Both the position numbers and the translations under genes were made by a program. From assembly GCA_944390005.1 (NCBI GenBank), contig CALXOJ010000005.1, forward strand, positions 1 through 64,000: DNA of 64,000 nucleotides, written 5' to 3'. Below are positions 7,851-16,746 of this stretch, one piece after another; the stretch's first letter is position 1, and each line of letters begins with the position of its first letter. A model generated the notes under the pieces. It had not been told where the DNA came from. It searched no databases and saw nothing but the letters and a program-made list of their open reading frames with translations. This DNA is from an uncultured Spirochaetota bacterium (lineage in GTDB: Bacteria; Spirochaetota; Spirochaetia; JAFGXN01).

Positions 7851-10637
7851 CTACCACGGGGTTGTACCGTAATCGATGGATGCGTTCTTCCCTAAACCGG
7901 ACATAAAAGAATTGTTTTCCGGATACGGACGAGCCGGCCAGTTGATGCGAGTAAAGTGCCACGAGCCGCCGCCTTTTGTCGGATATGAACTTTTTTCAGA
8001 CGGATCTAAATCGCGGTTTAAATCATATCCATGCACCTGATAATCGAAAACATCGGTTGCGCCGGTTCCCTTCATAATGATTTCCGATGGATTGAATCGA
8101 TAGGAAGATCTTCTTCCCGCTTTTACGGTCAGATAACCGCCTTTTTTGTACGAACCGTCGCTTTCCGACCACAATCCCCAGAACGGACCGAAGTCGCGAA
8201 CCGTCATCTGCAAATCCATACTGCCGCTGAAATACGGGGTTACCAGCTGAACGCCGTTCAAAGTGACCTGCCGCGGCTGATTCGATTCCAAAGAAACCTT
8301 CATGCTCATCGATAATTTAATGGTATATCCCGGCCAGTCGCTGTACTGCGTTCCGTCGGTACCGCCGGAACCGCTCAAATTGGTGACGCTTCCGACGTTG
8401 AACACCATCCGTCCGCCGTTTTCGCCGTTGTGTGAAAAACTCAAACTCGGCAGCCAGCTGACAGTGTTGTCCCACAAACAGCGCGGAATGTTCAGCTGCC
8501 AAATCGAGTTGAGAGCACAGTCTGTCATCCATTTCGCCAAATGGGCGAACTCTTTGTCGCTCAGATCGGGATAACCGGTCGCCGGCGACGCATTCAGAAC
8601 GGTTTCCTTATTTTCGTTGTTCAAATCAATCGAGATCAGCGTATACTCGATATTCATAAACTGCCGCATATCAACATCTTTTTTGCGGAGAATGCACTTC
8701 CACGCTTCACGATCCCAAGTTGCGTAATCCCAAGTGATGGTTCCGACTTCGTTGCCGTTCTTGTCATAATCGGGCATCGGATCGTTCCATTCAATAACGC
8801 CGGAGTTAAAGTATTCGCTCATGGAAATCGTTGAAGTGCGCGCCTGTTTCGCCTGCCCGTTCTTTGTGAAAACTTTAGCATCGCTTGCTTTTGTGTTTGC
8901 CGGCGGCAGACTGAGCGGATACACGCCCGTTTCATCACCGTAATAACACGTTCTCTTCAGTTTGATGTCGTACAGGTAGCCGATTTCCGAATTCAAATCC
9001 AGTTCGGCGGTGACCTTGACCGTACCGATTTCGGTTCCCTGCGACGCTTCAATGCTGATGAGCGACGGCGCTCGTTTTTCAAAATACATGGGCTGCATGA
9101 AATTCGACCGTCCGACAAGGATGATATTTGAATCTCCTTCGGATCCGGTGCCGTTTAATTCATTTTGATACTTTGTCCCGTCTTCCGACAGCGTTACGCC
9201 GTTTGTCGGATCGTAAGCGGTGACCAGCGTCGTATTGACCGGTAAAACGCGGAAGTAGAGTTTGGCGTCGGCGATTTGAGTTCCATTTAAAACCGAACTC
9301 AAATCGCTTTCGCTGACGGTCATTTCCGTCGCCGTAACGGCGCTGCTGCCGATCAGCGTCCAGCCGCTCTCTTCCGCCGGAGCGCGGCCGCTTGTTCCGT
9401 CGGCAACCATCAGATAATAACCCGCTCCGCTGAACACCTGCGGCCACGAAACATAAAACCCGGTGCGCTGCAGCATAATGTACGGCTGCAAATCGGCGGC
9501 TGACGGAATGGCGCGGCCGGCAACACGCAGTTGTTCGCTGACTTCTGAAATATTGGGAGAAGAAAGCGAGCCCGCACCGTAGTCGTTGATAGCCGCGACA
9601 CGGTAATAGAAAGATTCGCCCGTTGCGACAATGGGGTCGGTATCATACCAAACCGTAGCGCCGTTGTCACTTTTTAAGCTAGCGGGATCAACCGCAATTT
9701 CCGTTCCAACGTAGTCGCCGCCCTCCAAATTCTCCTGTGTAATGCGATAAACAAAGTAGCTCTCGGCATTGGCGTTCGCTGTCCATGCTACGCGGATAGC
9801 GCCAAGAATTTCGTCCTGAGAAACATCCTCAATGTAACCTTCTGCCGGTGCACCGGCGGAAAGCAGCGCACCTCGAGCATAACCGCTGCGTTCGGCTGTA
9901 GTTTCGCGGTCAAAACACGCTTCGACATAGTAATAATAACTCTTCCCCGCTTTCAAAATTCCGCCGCTGGTCAAGCTGTAATCATTGTAAGAACATTCTG
10001 TAAACGCCTGATCGAGGCGAATGAAATCTTCATCCGGCGGCCGAACGCCTTCGTAAACTTCTTCGGCTCTGTATAAATAGTAAAAAGACGCGCCTTCAAC
10101 CTCGCCCCATGTGACGGTGACCTTCTCGGTAGAAACGCGGAAATCCGCCGAAATGGTCGAGACTCCCGCCAATGCAAAACCTTCGACAGGCGCACTCAAA
10201 ACCGAACCTTCGGTATTGGGAGAGCTCATGTTGACGGCTCGAACATAATACCTGTAGACAACCCCCGGCTCAACCGTTCCGGAGACCAAATCGTCGAAAT
10301 AAAGGTTTACAATCGGCCGATAGCCGGTCAGACGAAGCAGTGTCGCTTCACCGTCTTTCGTTTTACTTTCACGATAAACGTGATACTGAATTTGCGAATC
10401 ATTGTAAAACACCTGCTGCCATGAAATACGGATGCGGTCGCTGAAATCGCCCTGAGTGGCGGAGACTTGCGTCGGAATGGGAATGGCAGCGTCGATCACA
10501 TAATCGTTCTGCGGATCGGTAATGTGCACTGCGCCCGCTGTTTTGATAACAGCTCCGTTCAGCTCTCGTAATTGATTGTGGCAACCGGTCGCTAACAAAA
10601 TGATTAAAACTGTATAACAAAGGAACCGTCTTTTCAT
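7851..10637 (-). CDS. Large lipoprotein with fibronectin type III repeats
   Basis: A 928-residue protein with lipobox ATGC (C19). Four fibronectin-III-like units are recognisable by their W...Y.VYR and YYYRVxAxN motifs: about residues 60-160 (IRISWQQV...YRYYVRAVN), 165-265 (VTVTWGEV...YYYYVEACFD), 275-370 (IRVAWTAN...FYYRVAAIND) and 395-480 (FYVSWPQV...LYFRVLPVN). The remaining 450 residues are a large beta-rich region without a family I can name, ending in an Asn/Gly/aromatic-rich tail. Fibronectin-III arrays of this type usually extend surface proteins or present binding modules. The ATG overlaps the upstream stop by 4 bp and is preceded by GGGAG. Confidence 0.87.
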   Translation of the reverse strand: MKRRFLCYTVLIILLATGCHNQLRELNGAVIKTAGAVHITDPQNDYVIDAAIPIPTQVSATQGDFSDRIRISWQQVFYNDSQIQYHVYRESKTKDGEATLLRLTGYRPIVNLYFDDLVSGTVEPGVVYRYYVRAVNMSSPNTEGSVLSAPVEGFALAGVSTISADFRVSTEKVTVTWGEVEGASFYYLYRAEEVYEGVRPPDEDFIRLDQAFTECSYNDYSLTSGGILKAGKSYYYYVEACFDRETTAERSGYARGALLSAGAPAEGYIEDVSQDEILGAIRVAWTANANAESYFVYRITQENLEGGDYVGTEIAVDPASLKSDNGATVWYDTDPIVATGESFYYRVAAINDYGAGSLSSPNISEVSEQLRVAGRAIPSAADLQPYIMLQRTGFYVSWPQVFSGAGYYLMVADGTSGRAPAEESGWTLIGSSAVTATEMTVSESDLSSVLNGTQIADAKLYFRVLPVNTTLVTAYDPTNGVTLSEDGTKYQNELNGTGSEGDSNIILVGRSNFMQPMYFEKRAPSLISIEASQGTEIGTVKVTAELDLNSEIGYLYDIKLKRTCYYGDETGVYPLSLPPANTKASDAKVFTKNGQAKQARTSTISMSEYFNSGVIEWNDPMPDYDKNGNEVGTITWDYATWDREAWKCILRKKDVDMRQFMNIEYTLISIDLNNENKETVLNASPATGYPDLSDKEFAHLAKWMTDCALNSIWQLNIPRCLWDNTVSWLPSLSFSHNGENGGRMVFNVGSVTNLSGSGGTDGTQYSDWPGYTIKLSMSMKVSLESNQPRQVTLNGVQLVTPYFSGSMDLQMTVRDFGPFWGLWSESDGSYKKGGYLTVKAGRRSSYRFNPSEIIMKGTGATDVFDYQVHGYDLNRDLDPSEKSSYPTKGGGSWHFTRINWPARPYPENNSFMSGLGKNASIDYGTTPW

Positions 10638-12175
10638 GATTCTGCTCCCGTACTTGCAGAGGAAACATTCACCTCATCACTTTCAAAAATAATCCCGACA
10701 GTATCACCGCTCACAGCCGCAACACCGAAGGAATAGCTCCCGTCCTCCAATCCTCCAACGGAATACTCCGTCCCGGAAACCGATTCGGCGCCTTCAATGA
10801 CCGTATAACCGGCTTCGCCGTCTTTTTTCATAAAAACCGCCCAATTTGTAGATTCACCGCCGCTCCATGAGACGGAAACCTCACCGGCACCCGATTCGGC
10901 AGCTGTTACGGTTAAATCTGAACACAAATCTGCGGCGGTTTGACTGACGGCATAACCGTAAGCTTTGTTTGACCACGGCAAATCTGTATATTTGTTGCCG
11001 TATTTTGATCTGACTTGAAAATACGCGTACGTTTCCCAAATCGGATTCGTTTCGGCGTTGTGACCGTTTCCATCTACAATAATATAAAGCCGGTAAACAG
11101 AACTATTTTCGAAAGATTTTTGATAAATCTTTGCTCCTGCGATTGTCAAACCCGAATCCGTGAAACCATCGAGATTCAAATTACTGAAATTGCTTCCGTT
11201 GTAATTCGAAAACATGGGCAGATTATGGATACTCCAATCCGCTGAAAAATTGGCGCCTTCTCCGTCCAGTCCCGTAGCGGAATTCGCCGTGCGAATTTCA
11301 AAAGCCAAGTCCGCAAGCAGCTCATTTAACACTTCATCCTCCACGGGCTGATCGTCAAAATCCAAAAGTTTTGTTTGAACTATCCATTCGACCGCAAAAA
11401 TACCTTTATTGCCGTCGTACACTCCTTCTCCGCCCTGTCCTGCTTTCAAAGAACGCGCCAAAGGCAAAGAAAACCCCTCTTTTGCCACCCTTGGAATACC
11501 GGCAATACCGGCAACGTCAATCGGAGTGATTCGGTAATCGTAACGATATCCTTCTTTTGCCGTTTGATCGAAGTAGTAATATTCGGGGTCGTCAAAATTA
11601 GCGTTCACAATTCCCGGATTGATGATGTCCCACGGTTCTTCTTCGGGCGCCCTTGAACGGCGGCGCTCCAACATATAGCGATCGGCGTCTTTTGCCGGCG
11701 AATACGTCAATTTAATTGACGTTTCCGTTCCTCTGGATGCGTAAAAGTTGTGGCACTCTTCATTATAAACGGCATCCGTTCCGATAAAAACAGATAACGG
11801 CGCGCTTGAAGCTGAAACAACATTGTTGATATTGATCGTTTTCAATGTCACTTCGGCGGAAAATCCGTTTTCGTCCATCGTAATCGGAAAGCGGTATTGA
11901 GCTGTCGCGACTTTGACCGTTTCATTATGATCACCCTTTACGGTAACTTCGTATTCCTTTGCATTGGCAACGGAATTCCACGTAACCAAAATTTGACGGG
12001 AAGCGTTTTCAGCTATCGAAACAAATTTCAACCCGGACGGCGGCAAGACACCTGAAGTGCCCAAAGATTCCGACAGTACAGAATCGGATCCGGTCAATTC
12101 ATTCTCCAACAACGATCCCCATGCACAGCCGATAAACAATAAAATGACTGACAACAAACTGACCAAATTTCTCAT
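10634..12175 (-). CDS. Lipoprotein with fibronectin type III domains
   Basis: A 513-residue protein with lipobox FIGC (C17). An N-terminal fibronectin-III-like domain (about 46-130; ILVTWNSVANAKEYEVTVKG) and a second one (about 135-225; SIKLTYSPAKDADRYMLERR...YDYRITPID) are followed by a long central region, and a further fibronectin-III-like domain near the C-terminus (about 420-505; VSVSWSGGESTNWAVF...GSYSFGVAAVSG). It is related in plan to its downstream neighbour. Start and stop both overlap neighbours by 4 bp (ATGA), so translation of the operon is coupled. It is probably exposed in the periplasm or on the cell surface; ligand unknown. Confidence 0.86.
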   Translation of the reverse strand: MRNLVSLLSVILLFIGCAWGSLLENELTGSDSVLSESLGTSGVLPPSGLKFVSIAENASRQILVTWNSVANAKEYEVTVKGDHNETVKVATAQYRFPITMDENGFSAEVTLKTININNVVSASSAPLSVFIGTDAVYNEECHNFYASRGTETSIKLTYSPAKDADRYMLERRRSRAPEEEPWDIINPGIVNANFDDPEYYYFDQTAKEGYRYDYRITPIDVAGIAGIPRVAKEGFSLPLARSLKAGQGGEGVYDGNKGIFAVEWIVQTKLLDFDDQPVEDEVLNELLADLAFEIRTANSATGLDGEGANFSADWSIHNLPMFSNYNGSNFSNLNLDGFTDSGLTIAGAKIYQKSFENSSVYRLYIIVDGNGHNAETNPIWETYAYFQVRSKYGNKYTDLPWSNKAYGYAVSQTAADLCSDLTVTAAESGAGEVSVSWSGGESTNWAVFMKKDGEAGYTVIEGAESVSGTEYSVGGLEDGSYSFGVAAVSGDTVGIIFESDEVNVSSASTGAES

Positions 12176-12588
12176 TTACCGACCTCCTTGGAATAAAATC
12201 TTTGCTTGGAAATCGAATCGCTCTCCAAAACATAAGTTCCCAAAACAAGCAGTTTTCCATTATTTTCCATTGAATAAAGCCGAACATACTGCTCCGTATT
12301 CGCCGGAGAGGAAGGAGCAAACACAATAACGCGCTGTTCATCTTCAAAAGTTCCAACCGTCTGTTTTTCGGTCAGCCATGTTCCCGACTCCGTATAAACA
12401 ACCCGCCCATCCTGTTTTCTGTCATAGGCGTAAGTCCCATCTTTCTTTAAATTATACGTCTCTTCATATAAAATCGACAATTCAGTTGCATGAGAAACCC
12501 ACACACCTTCGACAGCGGAAGAGAGCGTCATGTCGCAAGCCGTCCAAAGCATCGGCACAACAAACATCAATAAACAGAATTTATACAT
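12172..12588 (-). CDS. Small beta-rich lipoprotein, first gene of the operon
   Basis: A 138-residue protein. The ATG at 12588 is chosen because GAGGAG lies 10 nt upstream; the in-frame ATG at 12606 overlaps that site. The signal peptide ends LWTAC (C18). The mature part (GVWVSHATELSILYEETYNLKKDGTY..., ending SKQRFYSKEVG) looks like a small lipocalin-type or DUF-type beta domain, similar in order to the product at 7407-7838. It heads the operon 12172-7407-4939, transcribed from an AT-rich region shared with the divergent hexosaminidase gene. Confidence 0.8.
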   Translation of the reverse strand: MYKFCLLMFVVPMLWTACDMTLSSAVEGVWVSHATELSILYEETYNLKKDGTYAYDRKQDGRVVYTESGTWLTEKQTVGTFEDEQRVIVFAPSSPANTEQYVRLYSMENNGKLLVLGTYVLESDSISKQRFYSKEVGK

Positions 12589-12744
12589 ATTGTTACCGCT
12601 CCTCATTACAGTGTACCCTATTTTTATTCATAGTTTTAATAATAACAAATAATTATAAAACAATAAATAAATTAAACTAATTTTAAAATAAAATTTACAA
12701 AAAAAAACTTCAATGCTTTTATATCGGCGAAAAGCAAAATAGAT
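12589..12744. other. AT-rich divergent intergenic region
   Basis: About 155 bp that are strongly A+T-rich, between the lipoprotein operon (minus) and the hexosaminidase gene (plus). The minus promoter must lie here; TACACT (12610-12615) is the best -10 I see, without a good -35. No gene or RNA is apparent. Confidence 0.6.
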
Positions 12745-12779
12745 TTGACAAAGAAATTCTTCCGTGCTACCATGGTAGC
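12745..12779 (+). promoter_or_regulatory. Hexosaminidase promoter with overlapping 14-bp palindrome
   Basis: A consensus TTGACA (12745-12750) is followed at 17 bp by TACCAT (12768-12773). A perfect palindrome GCTACCATGGTAGC (12766-12779) covers the -10 and reaches the expected start of transcription. This is the position expected of a repressor operator; the regulator is unknown. Confidence 0.75.
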
Positions 12780-12790
12780 AGGAGCTAAAC

Positions 12791-14716
12791 ATGAAAAAAA
12801 TACTGCTTCTGCTGATCTTTTGTTCATCATCAGTCGGGGCATCCGAACCGGCATTGGTTCCGCGGCCTGCGGAGATCGTTTCCGGCAACGGCGACGCGCA
12901 GCTTCCCGCCGCTTTGGTTTACGGCAGCTGCCCGCAGGAAGCTGAAAGCGCTGTCGCTTTTTACAACCGAATGGGGAAAGGGCTTCAAAGTTCGATGGAG
13001 GCCGGCTCTGAAGTCAATCTTGAGTTGACAGTCGACGCTTCCCTCGGCGCAGAGGCGTACACGCTCACTGCCGCCGGCAACCGCGTCCAGATTGCCGCCG
13101 CCGACAAAGCCGGTTTTGTTTATGCGTTTTCATCGCTGCTCCAACTGCAGGGATTAAAACTTTCCGAATCGGTGAACGTCAGCGACGCGCCGTTTCAGCC
13201 GTGGCGCGGTTTTATGCTCGATTCCGCCCGCCATTTTCAAAGCGGTGAAACGGTTTTGGCTCTATTGGACAAACTGGCGTTTTCGAAAATCAACCGCTTC
13301 CACTGGCACTTATCCGATAACGACGGTTGGCGCATTGAAAGCAAAAAATACCCGAAACTGAATGAAATTGCCTCAAACGTTGGCCGTTATCCCGAGTCGG
13401 AACGCAACGGCTTTTACACAGTTGAAGAAATTCACCGTGTTCTGGATCGGGCAGCGGAATTGGGCATCACTGTTTATCCTGAAATCGACTTTCCGGGACA
13501 TGCAGCGGCTTTTGTTGAGGCGTATCCCGAATTTCTTTGTCCGACCAATTCAAACTCTGTTCCGGCGAAAGAACGGCTTTCCAACGCCAACCAGACCGAA
13601 ATTCTTTGCGCTGCCAATCCCGACTTGTTTCCGTTTCTAACCGGCATTCTCGACGAAGTGATTGAAATTTTTCGCAAGCCCGAATATTTTCATATGGGAG
13701 GAGACGAAGTTCCTCTCGGTATTTGGGGAAAGTGTCCGCTCTGTTCCGAAAAAATGAAAGTCGAAGGGCTCGGTGAAAAAGAGCTTTTGGCTGCGTTTTT
13801 AAAACAATATGCGGCTTATTTGGAAGAAAAAGACATTACGCCGATTTACTGGTGCGAATATCCGTCCCTGAAAATCAGCGACCGAGCCATTGCCCAAGTT
13901 TGGCGCGCCTCTGTTGGTAAATCTTACCTAAAAAAGTCGCTGAAAGCGGGAATCCGGACTTTGAACGCCTGCGGTGATTATGCCTACTTAAATTATCCTG
14001 AATACCCCGGAATGTGCAAATCGGCATGGATGCCGCTGCTTCCGCTGAAAAAAGTATACAATTACGCCTATCTGCCGCCGGCACTAACGCCTAACCGAGA
14101 TCTGTTTATCGGCGGCGCATGCACGATGTGGACAGAAGAAATCAACGAAGAAGCAATCGATGAAATGCTCTTTCCACGACTCTTTGCGGTATCCGAACAG
14201 TTGTGGACGAAAAAAGATCGAAAAAACTTTAAGAACTTCGAAACGCGGCTGAACGCACTGAGACCGGTTTTTGCCGCCGTCGGCATCCAACTCTCCGAGC
14301 CGCCGTCGCGCGAAAAACTGCAAGCTGAAATCAACGCGACCGTTGAATGCGATGTCGCTTTTGCCAACAATACTTGGCCCGAATACGCGGTCAACGGCCG
14401 CGACGCCGATGCGTTTGTTTCGGCTTCCGCACCGAAAGAAGGACAATCGTTTACTGTCATTTATAACGAACCGAGACAAGGTTCCCTGCTTCAAATCATT
14501 TCCGGCGGGTTTTTCATCCATGACGCCCAAAACGGCCGTATTGATGACGAAACGCCGGTTTTTATCCTCACCTCCCGAAACGGCGAATGGAAGCAGGCAG
14601 CTTTGTTTAAAAAAGGAATAGCTGAGACAGAGGCGGCGGCACCGATTTACGGTGTCAAAATTGAGTTTCAAAACGAAGACGAGCGTATTTCCGTAAACGA
14701 AATTATTATCAAATGA
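12791..14716 (+). CDS. Secreted beta-N-acetylhexosaminidase, GH20
   Basis: A 641-residue glycoside hydrolase of family 20, releasing terminal GlcNAc or GalNAc by substrate-assisted catalysis. A signal peptide (cleavage near SSVGA) is followed by a GH20b-type N-terminal domain (about 25-140) and the catalytic barrel (about 145-480): FHWHLSDNDGWRIE, PEIDFPGHAAAF, and the catalytic pair D305-E306 in HMGGDEV. The closing PRLFAVSEQLWT motif is also typical. The last 150 residues form a beta-rich domain of chitobiase-C-type size. It is probably periplasmic or released, acting on host glycans or on peptidoglycan/chitin fragments. The start has an AGGAG site and a strong promoter with palindrome. Its stop overlaps the next ATG by 4 bp. 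Confidence 0.95.
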   Translation: MKKILLLLIFCSSSVGASEPALVPRPAEIVSGNGDAQLPAALVYGSCPQEAESAVAFYNRMGKGLQSSMEAGSEVNLELTVDASLGAEAYTLTAAGNRVQIAAADKAGFVYAFSSLLQLQGLKLSESVNVSDAPFQPWRGFMLDSARHFQSGETVLALLDKLAFSKINRFHWHLSDNDGWRIESKKYPKLNEIASNVGRYPESERNGFYTVEEIHRVLDRAAELGITVYPEIDFPGHAAAFVEAYPEFLCPTNSNSVPAKERLSNANQTEILCAANPDLFPFLTGILDEVIEIFRKPEYFHMGGDEVPLGIWGKCPLCSEKMKVEGLGEKELLAAFLKQYAAYLEEKDITPIYWCEYPSLKISDRAIAQVWRASVGKSYLKKSLKAGIRTLNACGDYAYLNYPEYPGMCKSAWMPLLPLKKVYNYAYLPPALTPNRDLFIGGACTMWTEEINEEAIDEMLFPRLFAVSEQLWTKKDRKNFKNFETRLNALRPVFAAVGIQLSEPPSREKLQAEINATVECDVAFANNTWPEYAVNGRDADAFVSASAPKEGQSFTVIYNEPRQGSLLQIISGGFFIHDAQNGRIDDETPVFILTSRNGEWKQAALFKKGIAETEAAAPIYGVKIEFQNEDERISVNEIIIK

Positions 14717-15117
14717 AAAAATTAATTTTGCCATTGACATTACTTTTCTTTTCGTGTTCAAACATCACATACGAAGTTTTATACCAAGTTAAAACTTCGT
14801 CGTCGGCATCCACAAAGATCGAAGCCGTACTTTCCGACGGCAGCACTCAATCGATACTCTCCTCGACAGCCGCAGACCACACCATCGTTTCCCAACTGCT
14901 TCCGATTTCAAAGGATTCCGCACTTGATGACGAAAGCTTTAAAGAAATTTGTCCAACGCCTTCCGAAGTGATTCGTGAAATCAACATTTACTCAGTGTCA
15001 ACCTCTTCTGATACAACGACTGAAACTCTGCAGCAAACCATACCCGTAAATGATGCGGAGTGGACCTATCGACGTTGGGCTCGTAATTTGGGAATTTACT
15101 TGTATGAGCTTGAATGA
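14713..15117 (+). CDS. Small predicted lipoprotein
   Basis: A 134-residue protein with lipobox LFFSC (C15). The mature part is Ser/Thr-rich and acidic (VKTSSSASTKIEAVLSDG, SVSTSSDTTTE) and ends in an aromatic stretch (WTYRRWARNLGIYLYELE). I recognise no domain. It is translationally coupled to the hexosaminidase (ATGA overlap) and its 3' end overlaps the TatD gene by 14 bp, so it belongs to that three-gene operon and probably acts in the envelope. Confidence 0.72.
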   Translation: MKKLILPLTLLFFSCSNITYEVLYQVKTSSSASTKIEAVLSDGSTQSILSSTAADHTIVSQLLPISKDSALDDESFKEICPTPSEVIREINIYSVSTSSDTTTETLQQTIPVNDAEWTYRRWARNLGIYLYELE

Positions 15118-15802
15118 ATTTCCTTTGTGTGACGCCCATATCCATCCAAAGGCAGCTCAAATTTGCAGCCATACGGAATTTTTACTTTTCGTTAATAGCA
15201 TATGCGAACAGGATTTTGCCCGGTTTCCATCATTTTCCGCCGGACGTTATCAATTCGCCGGTATTCACCCGTGGCAGCTTCGCAAGCCGAAGTACAAAAA
15301 TACCGCTTACTATTTTGATTTATTGGAACGAGCCGTGCGCCGCGGTTTTTTCCTCGGAGAAACCGGATTAGATCGCCTTCACCCGAACTTTGATCTTCAA
15401 ACGGAGTACTTTCGCCACCATTTCCAACTGGCGCAAACATACCGCCGCCCGCTGACGTTTCACTCAGTTCACAGCGACGACGCCGTTCTTGAAATTCTCG
15501 AACCGCCGTACCCGAAAATGATTTATCACTCGTTTGTCGGTTCGCCGAAAGCGGCTGAACCTTTTCTGAAACGGGGATGCTTTTTGTCGTTTTCGCTGCG
15601 TTCCTTAAAATCTCCGGCAACAGAAGAGACCATCCGCACATGCCCTGCCGATCGATTTTTGATTGAAAGTGACAGTACAGAAGATGATCCGGCTCCGCTT
15701 TTGACCGAATTACTGCAAAAAGCAGCGGAACAGCGGCAAATTTCCGAAAAAAAACTGCAAAAACAAATTCTCACCAATATGAATGTTCTCATTCAGGGAT
15801 AA
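15104..15802 (+). CDS. TatD family metal-dependent hydrolase
   Basis: A 232-residue TIM-barrel protein of the TatD DNase family. All family metal-binding motifs are present: DAHIHP, AGIHPWQ, GETGLDRLHP, the histidine motifs FHSVHS and YHSFVG, and the late LIESDS. TatD enzymes act as cytosolic DNA exonucleases/endonucleases or as D-aminoacyl-tRNA-type quality factors; the exact substrate is not readable from sequence. The ATG at 15104 is preferred because homology begins there; upstream in-frame ATGs lie deep in the preceding gene. It overlaps that gene by 14 bp. Confidence 0.9.
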   Translation: MSLNEFPLCDAHIHPKAAQICSHTEFLLFVNSICEQDFARFPSFSAGRYQFAGIHPWQLRKPKYKNTAYYFDLLERAVRRGFFLGETGLDRLHPNFDLQTEYFRHHFQLAQTYRRPLTFHSVHSDDAVLEILEPPYPKMIYHSFVGSPKAAEPFLKRGCFLSFSLRSLKSPATEETIRTCPADRFLIESDSTEDDPAPLLTELLQKAAEQRQISEKKLQKQILTNMNVLIQG

Positions 15803-15824
15803 AACCGTCCTTTCCTTTTCTCAC

Positions 15825-15852
15825 TTGAAAATTGCAAAAATTTGATTATATT
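15825..15852 (+). promoter_or_regulatory. Promoter of cysE-copA (leaderless type)
   Basis: TTGAAA (15825-15830) and TATATT (15847-15852) are 16 bp apart. The -10 ends 6 nt before the cysE ATG, leaving no room for a ribosome-binding site. Confidence 0.6.
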
Positions 15853-15858
15853 GTATTC

Positions 15859-16746
15859 ATGAACGATTTAAATGACACATTGAATTTCGAATTAAATCCG
15901 ATTATCGAAACGTTGGAAGCTCAGGCGCGGGCAGCCGCCGCTGCCGAAGGCCGTCTGGCGCTGGGTCTTTCCGGACGCGCCGACATTTGTGAAGCGCTGA
16001 AAAAAATTCTGGCGGTTTTTTTTCCGAATCGGTATTTGGAAGAGAAAATTGAAGACGATGAAATGAATATCTACATCGGCGACAATTTACGTCAAGCCGC
16101 ACGGCTGCTGCACAAACACATCGCCGATGCGCTGCGGCTGAAAAACAGCGGCGGCGACACCAAACGGCAGTCGGAAGAAATCGTCCGCCGACTGCTGTTT
16201 TCGCTTCCGCAAATCCGACAGGACTTAATGGAAGACGTTAATACCGGCTATCACGGCGACCCGGCGGCGCTGAATCTTTCCGAAGTCATTCTCAGCTATC
16301 CATTTGTGGAGACGACCGCCGTTTACCGCGTTGCGCACAATTTGTACGCCCAAGGAGTTCCCGTTATTCCCCGCATCATGAGCGAATACGCTCACTCTCA
16401 AAGCGGAATCGACATTCATCCGGGAGCGGAAATTCAGCCCGGTTTCTTTATCGATCACGGAACCGGCGTCGTTATCGGTGAAACTTGCCGAATCGGACGC
16501 AATGTGATTATCTATCAAGGCGTTACTTTGGGCGCCGTTTCGCCGTTCGATACCAACGGAACGCCGATTCGAGGACAGAAACGTCATCCTGACATTGAAG
16601 ACGACGTCATCATTTACGCCAACGCGACGATTCTCGGCGGCGATACAGTCATCGGCAAGGGATCAATCATCGGCGGAAACTGCTGGATCACGAAATCAGT
16701 GCCTCCCCATTCAATTATCTACAACAAATTGAGGAGCGAAAAATGA
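15859..16746 (+). CDS. cysE: Serine O-acetyltransferase
   Basis: A 295-residue cytosolic enzyme that acetylates L-serine with acetyl-CoA, the first step of cysteine synthesis. The long N-terminal helical part (EpsC-like type) leads to the left-handed beta-helix: VPVIPRIMSEYAHSQSG, the catalytic His H200 in FIDHGTGVVIGE, GVTLGAVSPF, ANATILGGDTVIGKGSIIGGN. The upstream in-frame ATG at 15832 is inside the promoter, so ATG 15859 is chosen. There is no Shine-Dalgarno. The stop overlaps the copper ATPase start by 4 bp (ATGA), linking cysteine supply with copper export, which is plausible because thiols buffer Cu(I). Confidence 0.94.
   Translation: MNDLNDTLNFELNPIIETLEAQARAAAAAEGRLALGLSGRADICEALKKILAVFFPNRYLEEKIEDDEMNIYIGDNLRQAARLLHKHIADALRLKNSGGDTKRQSEEIVRRLLFSLPQIRQDLMEDVNTGYHGDPAALNLSEVILSYPFVETTAVYRVAHNLYAQGVPVIPRIMSEYAHSQSGIDIHPGAEIQPGFFIDHGTGVVIGETCRIGRNVIIYQGVTLGAVSPFDTNGTPIRGQKRHPDIEDDVIIYANATILGGDTVIGKGSIIGGNCWITKSVPPHSIIYNKLRSEK

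Noticed and set aside
12589-12744. Small RNA in the AT-rich intergenic region
   Set aside because: No stable hairpin with a T-tract is visible; the sequence is simple AT-rich DNA.
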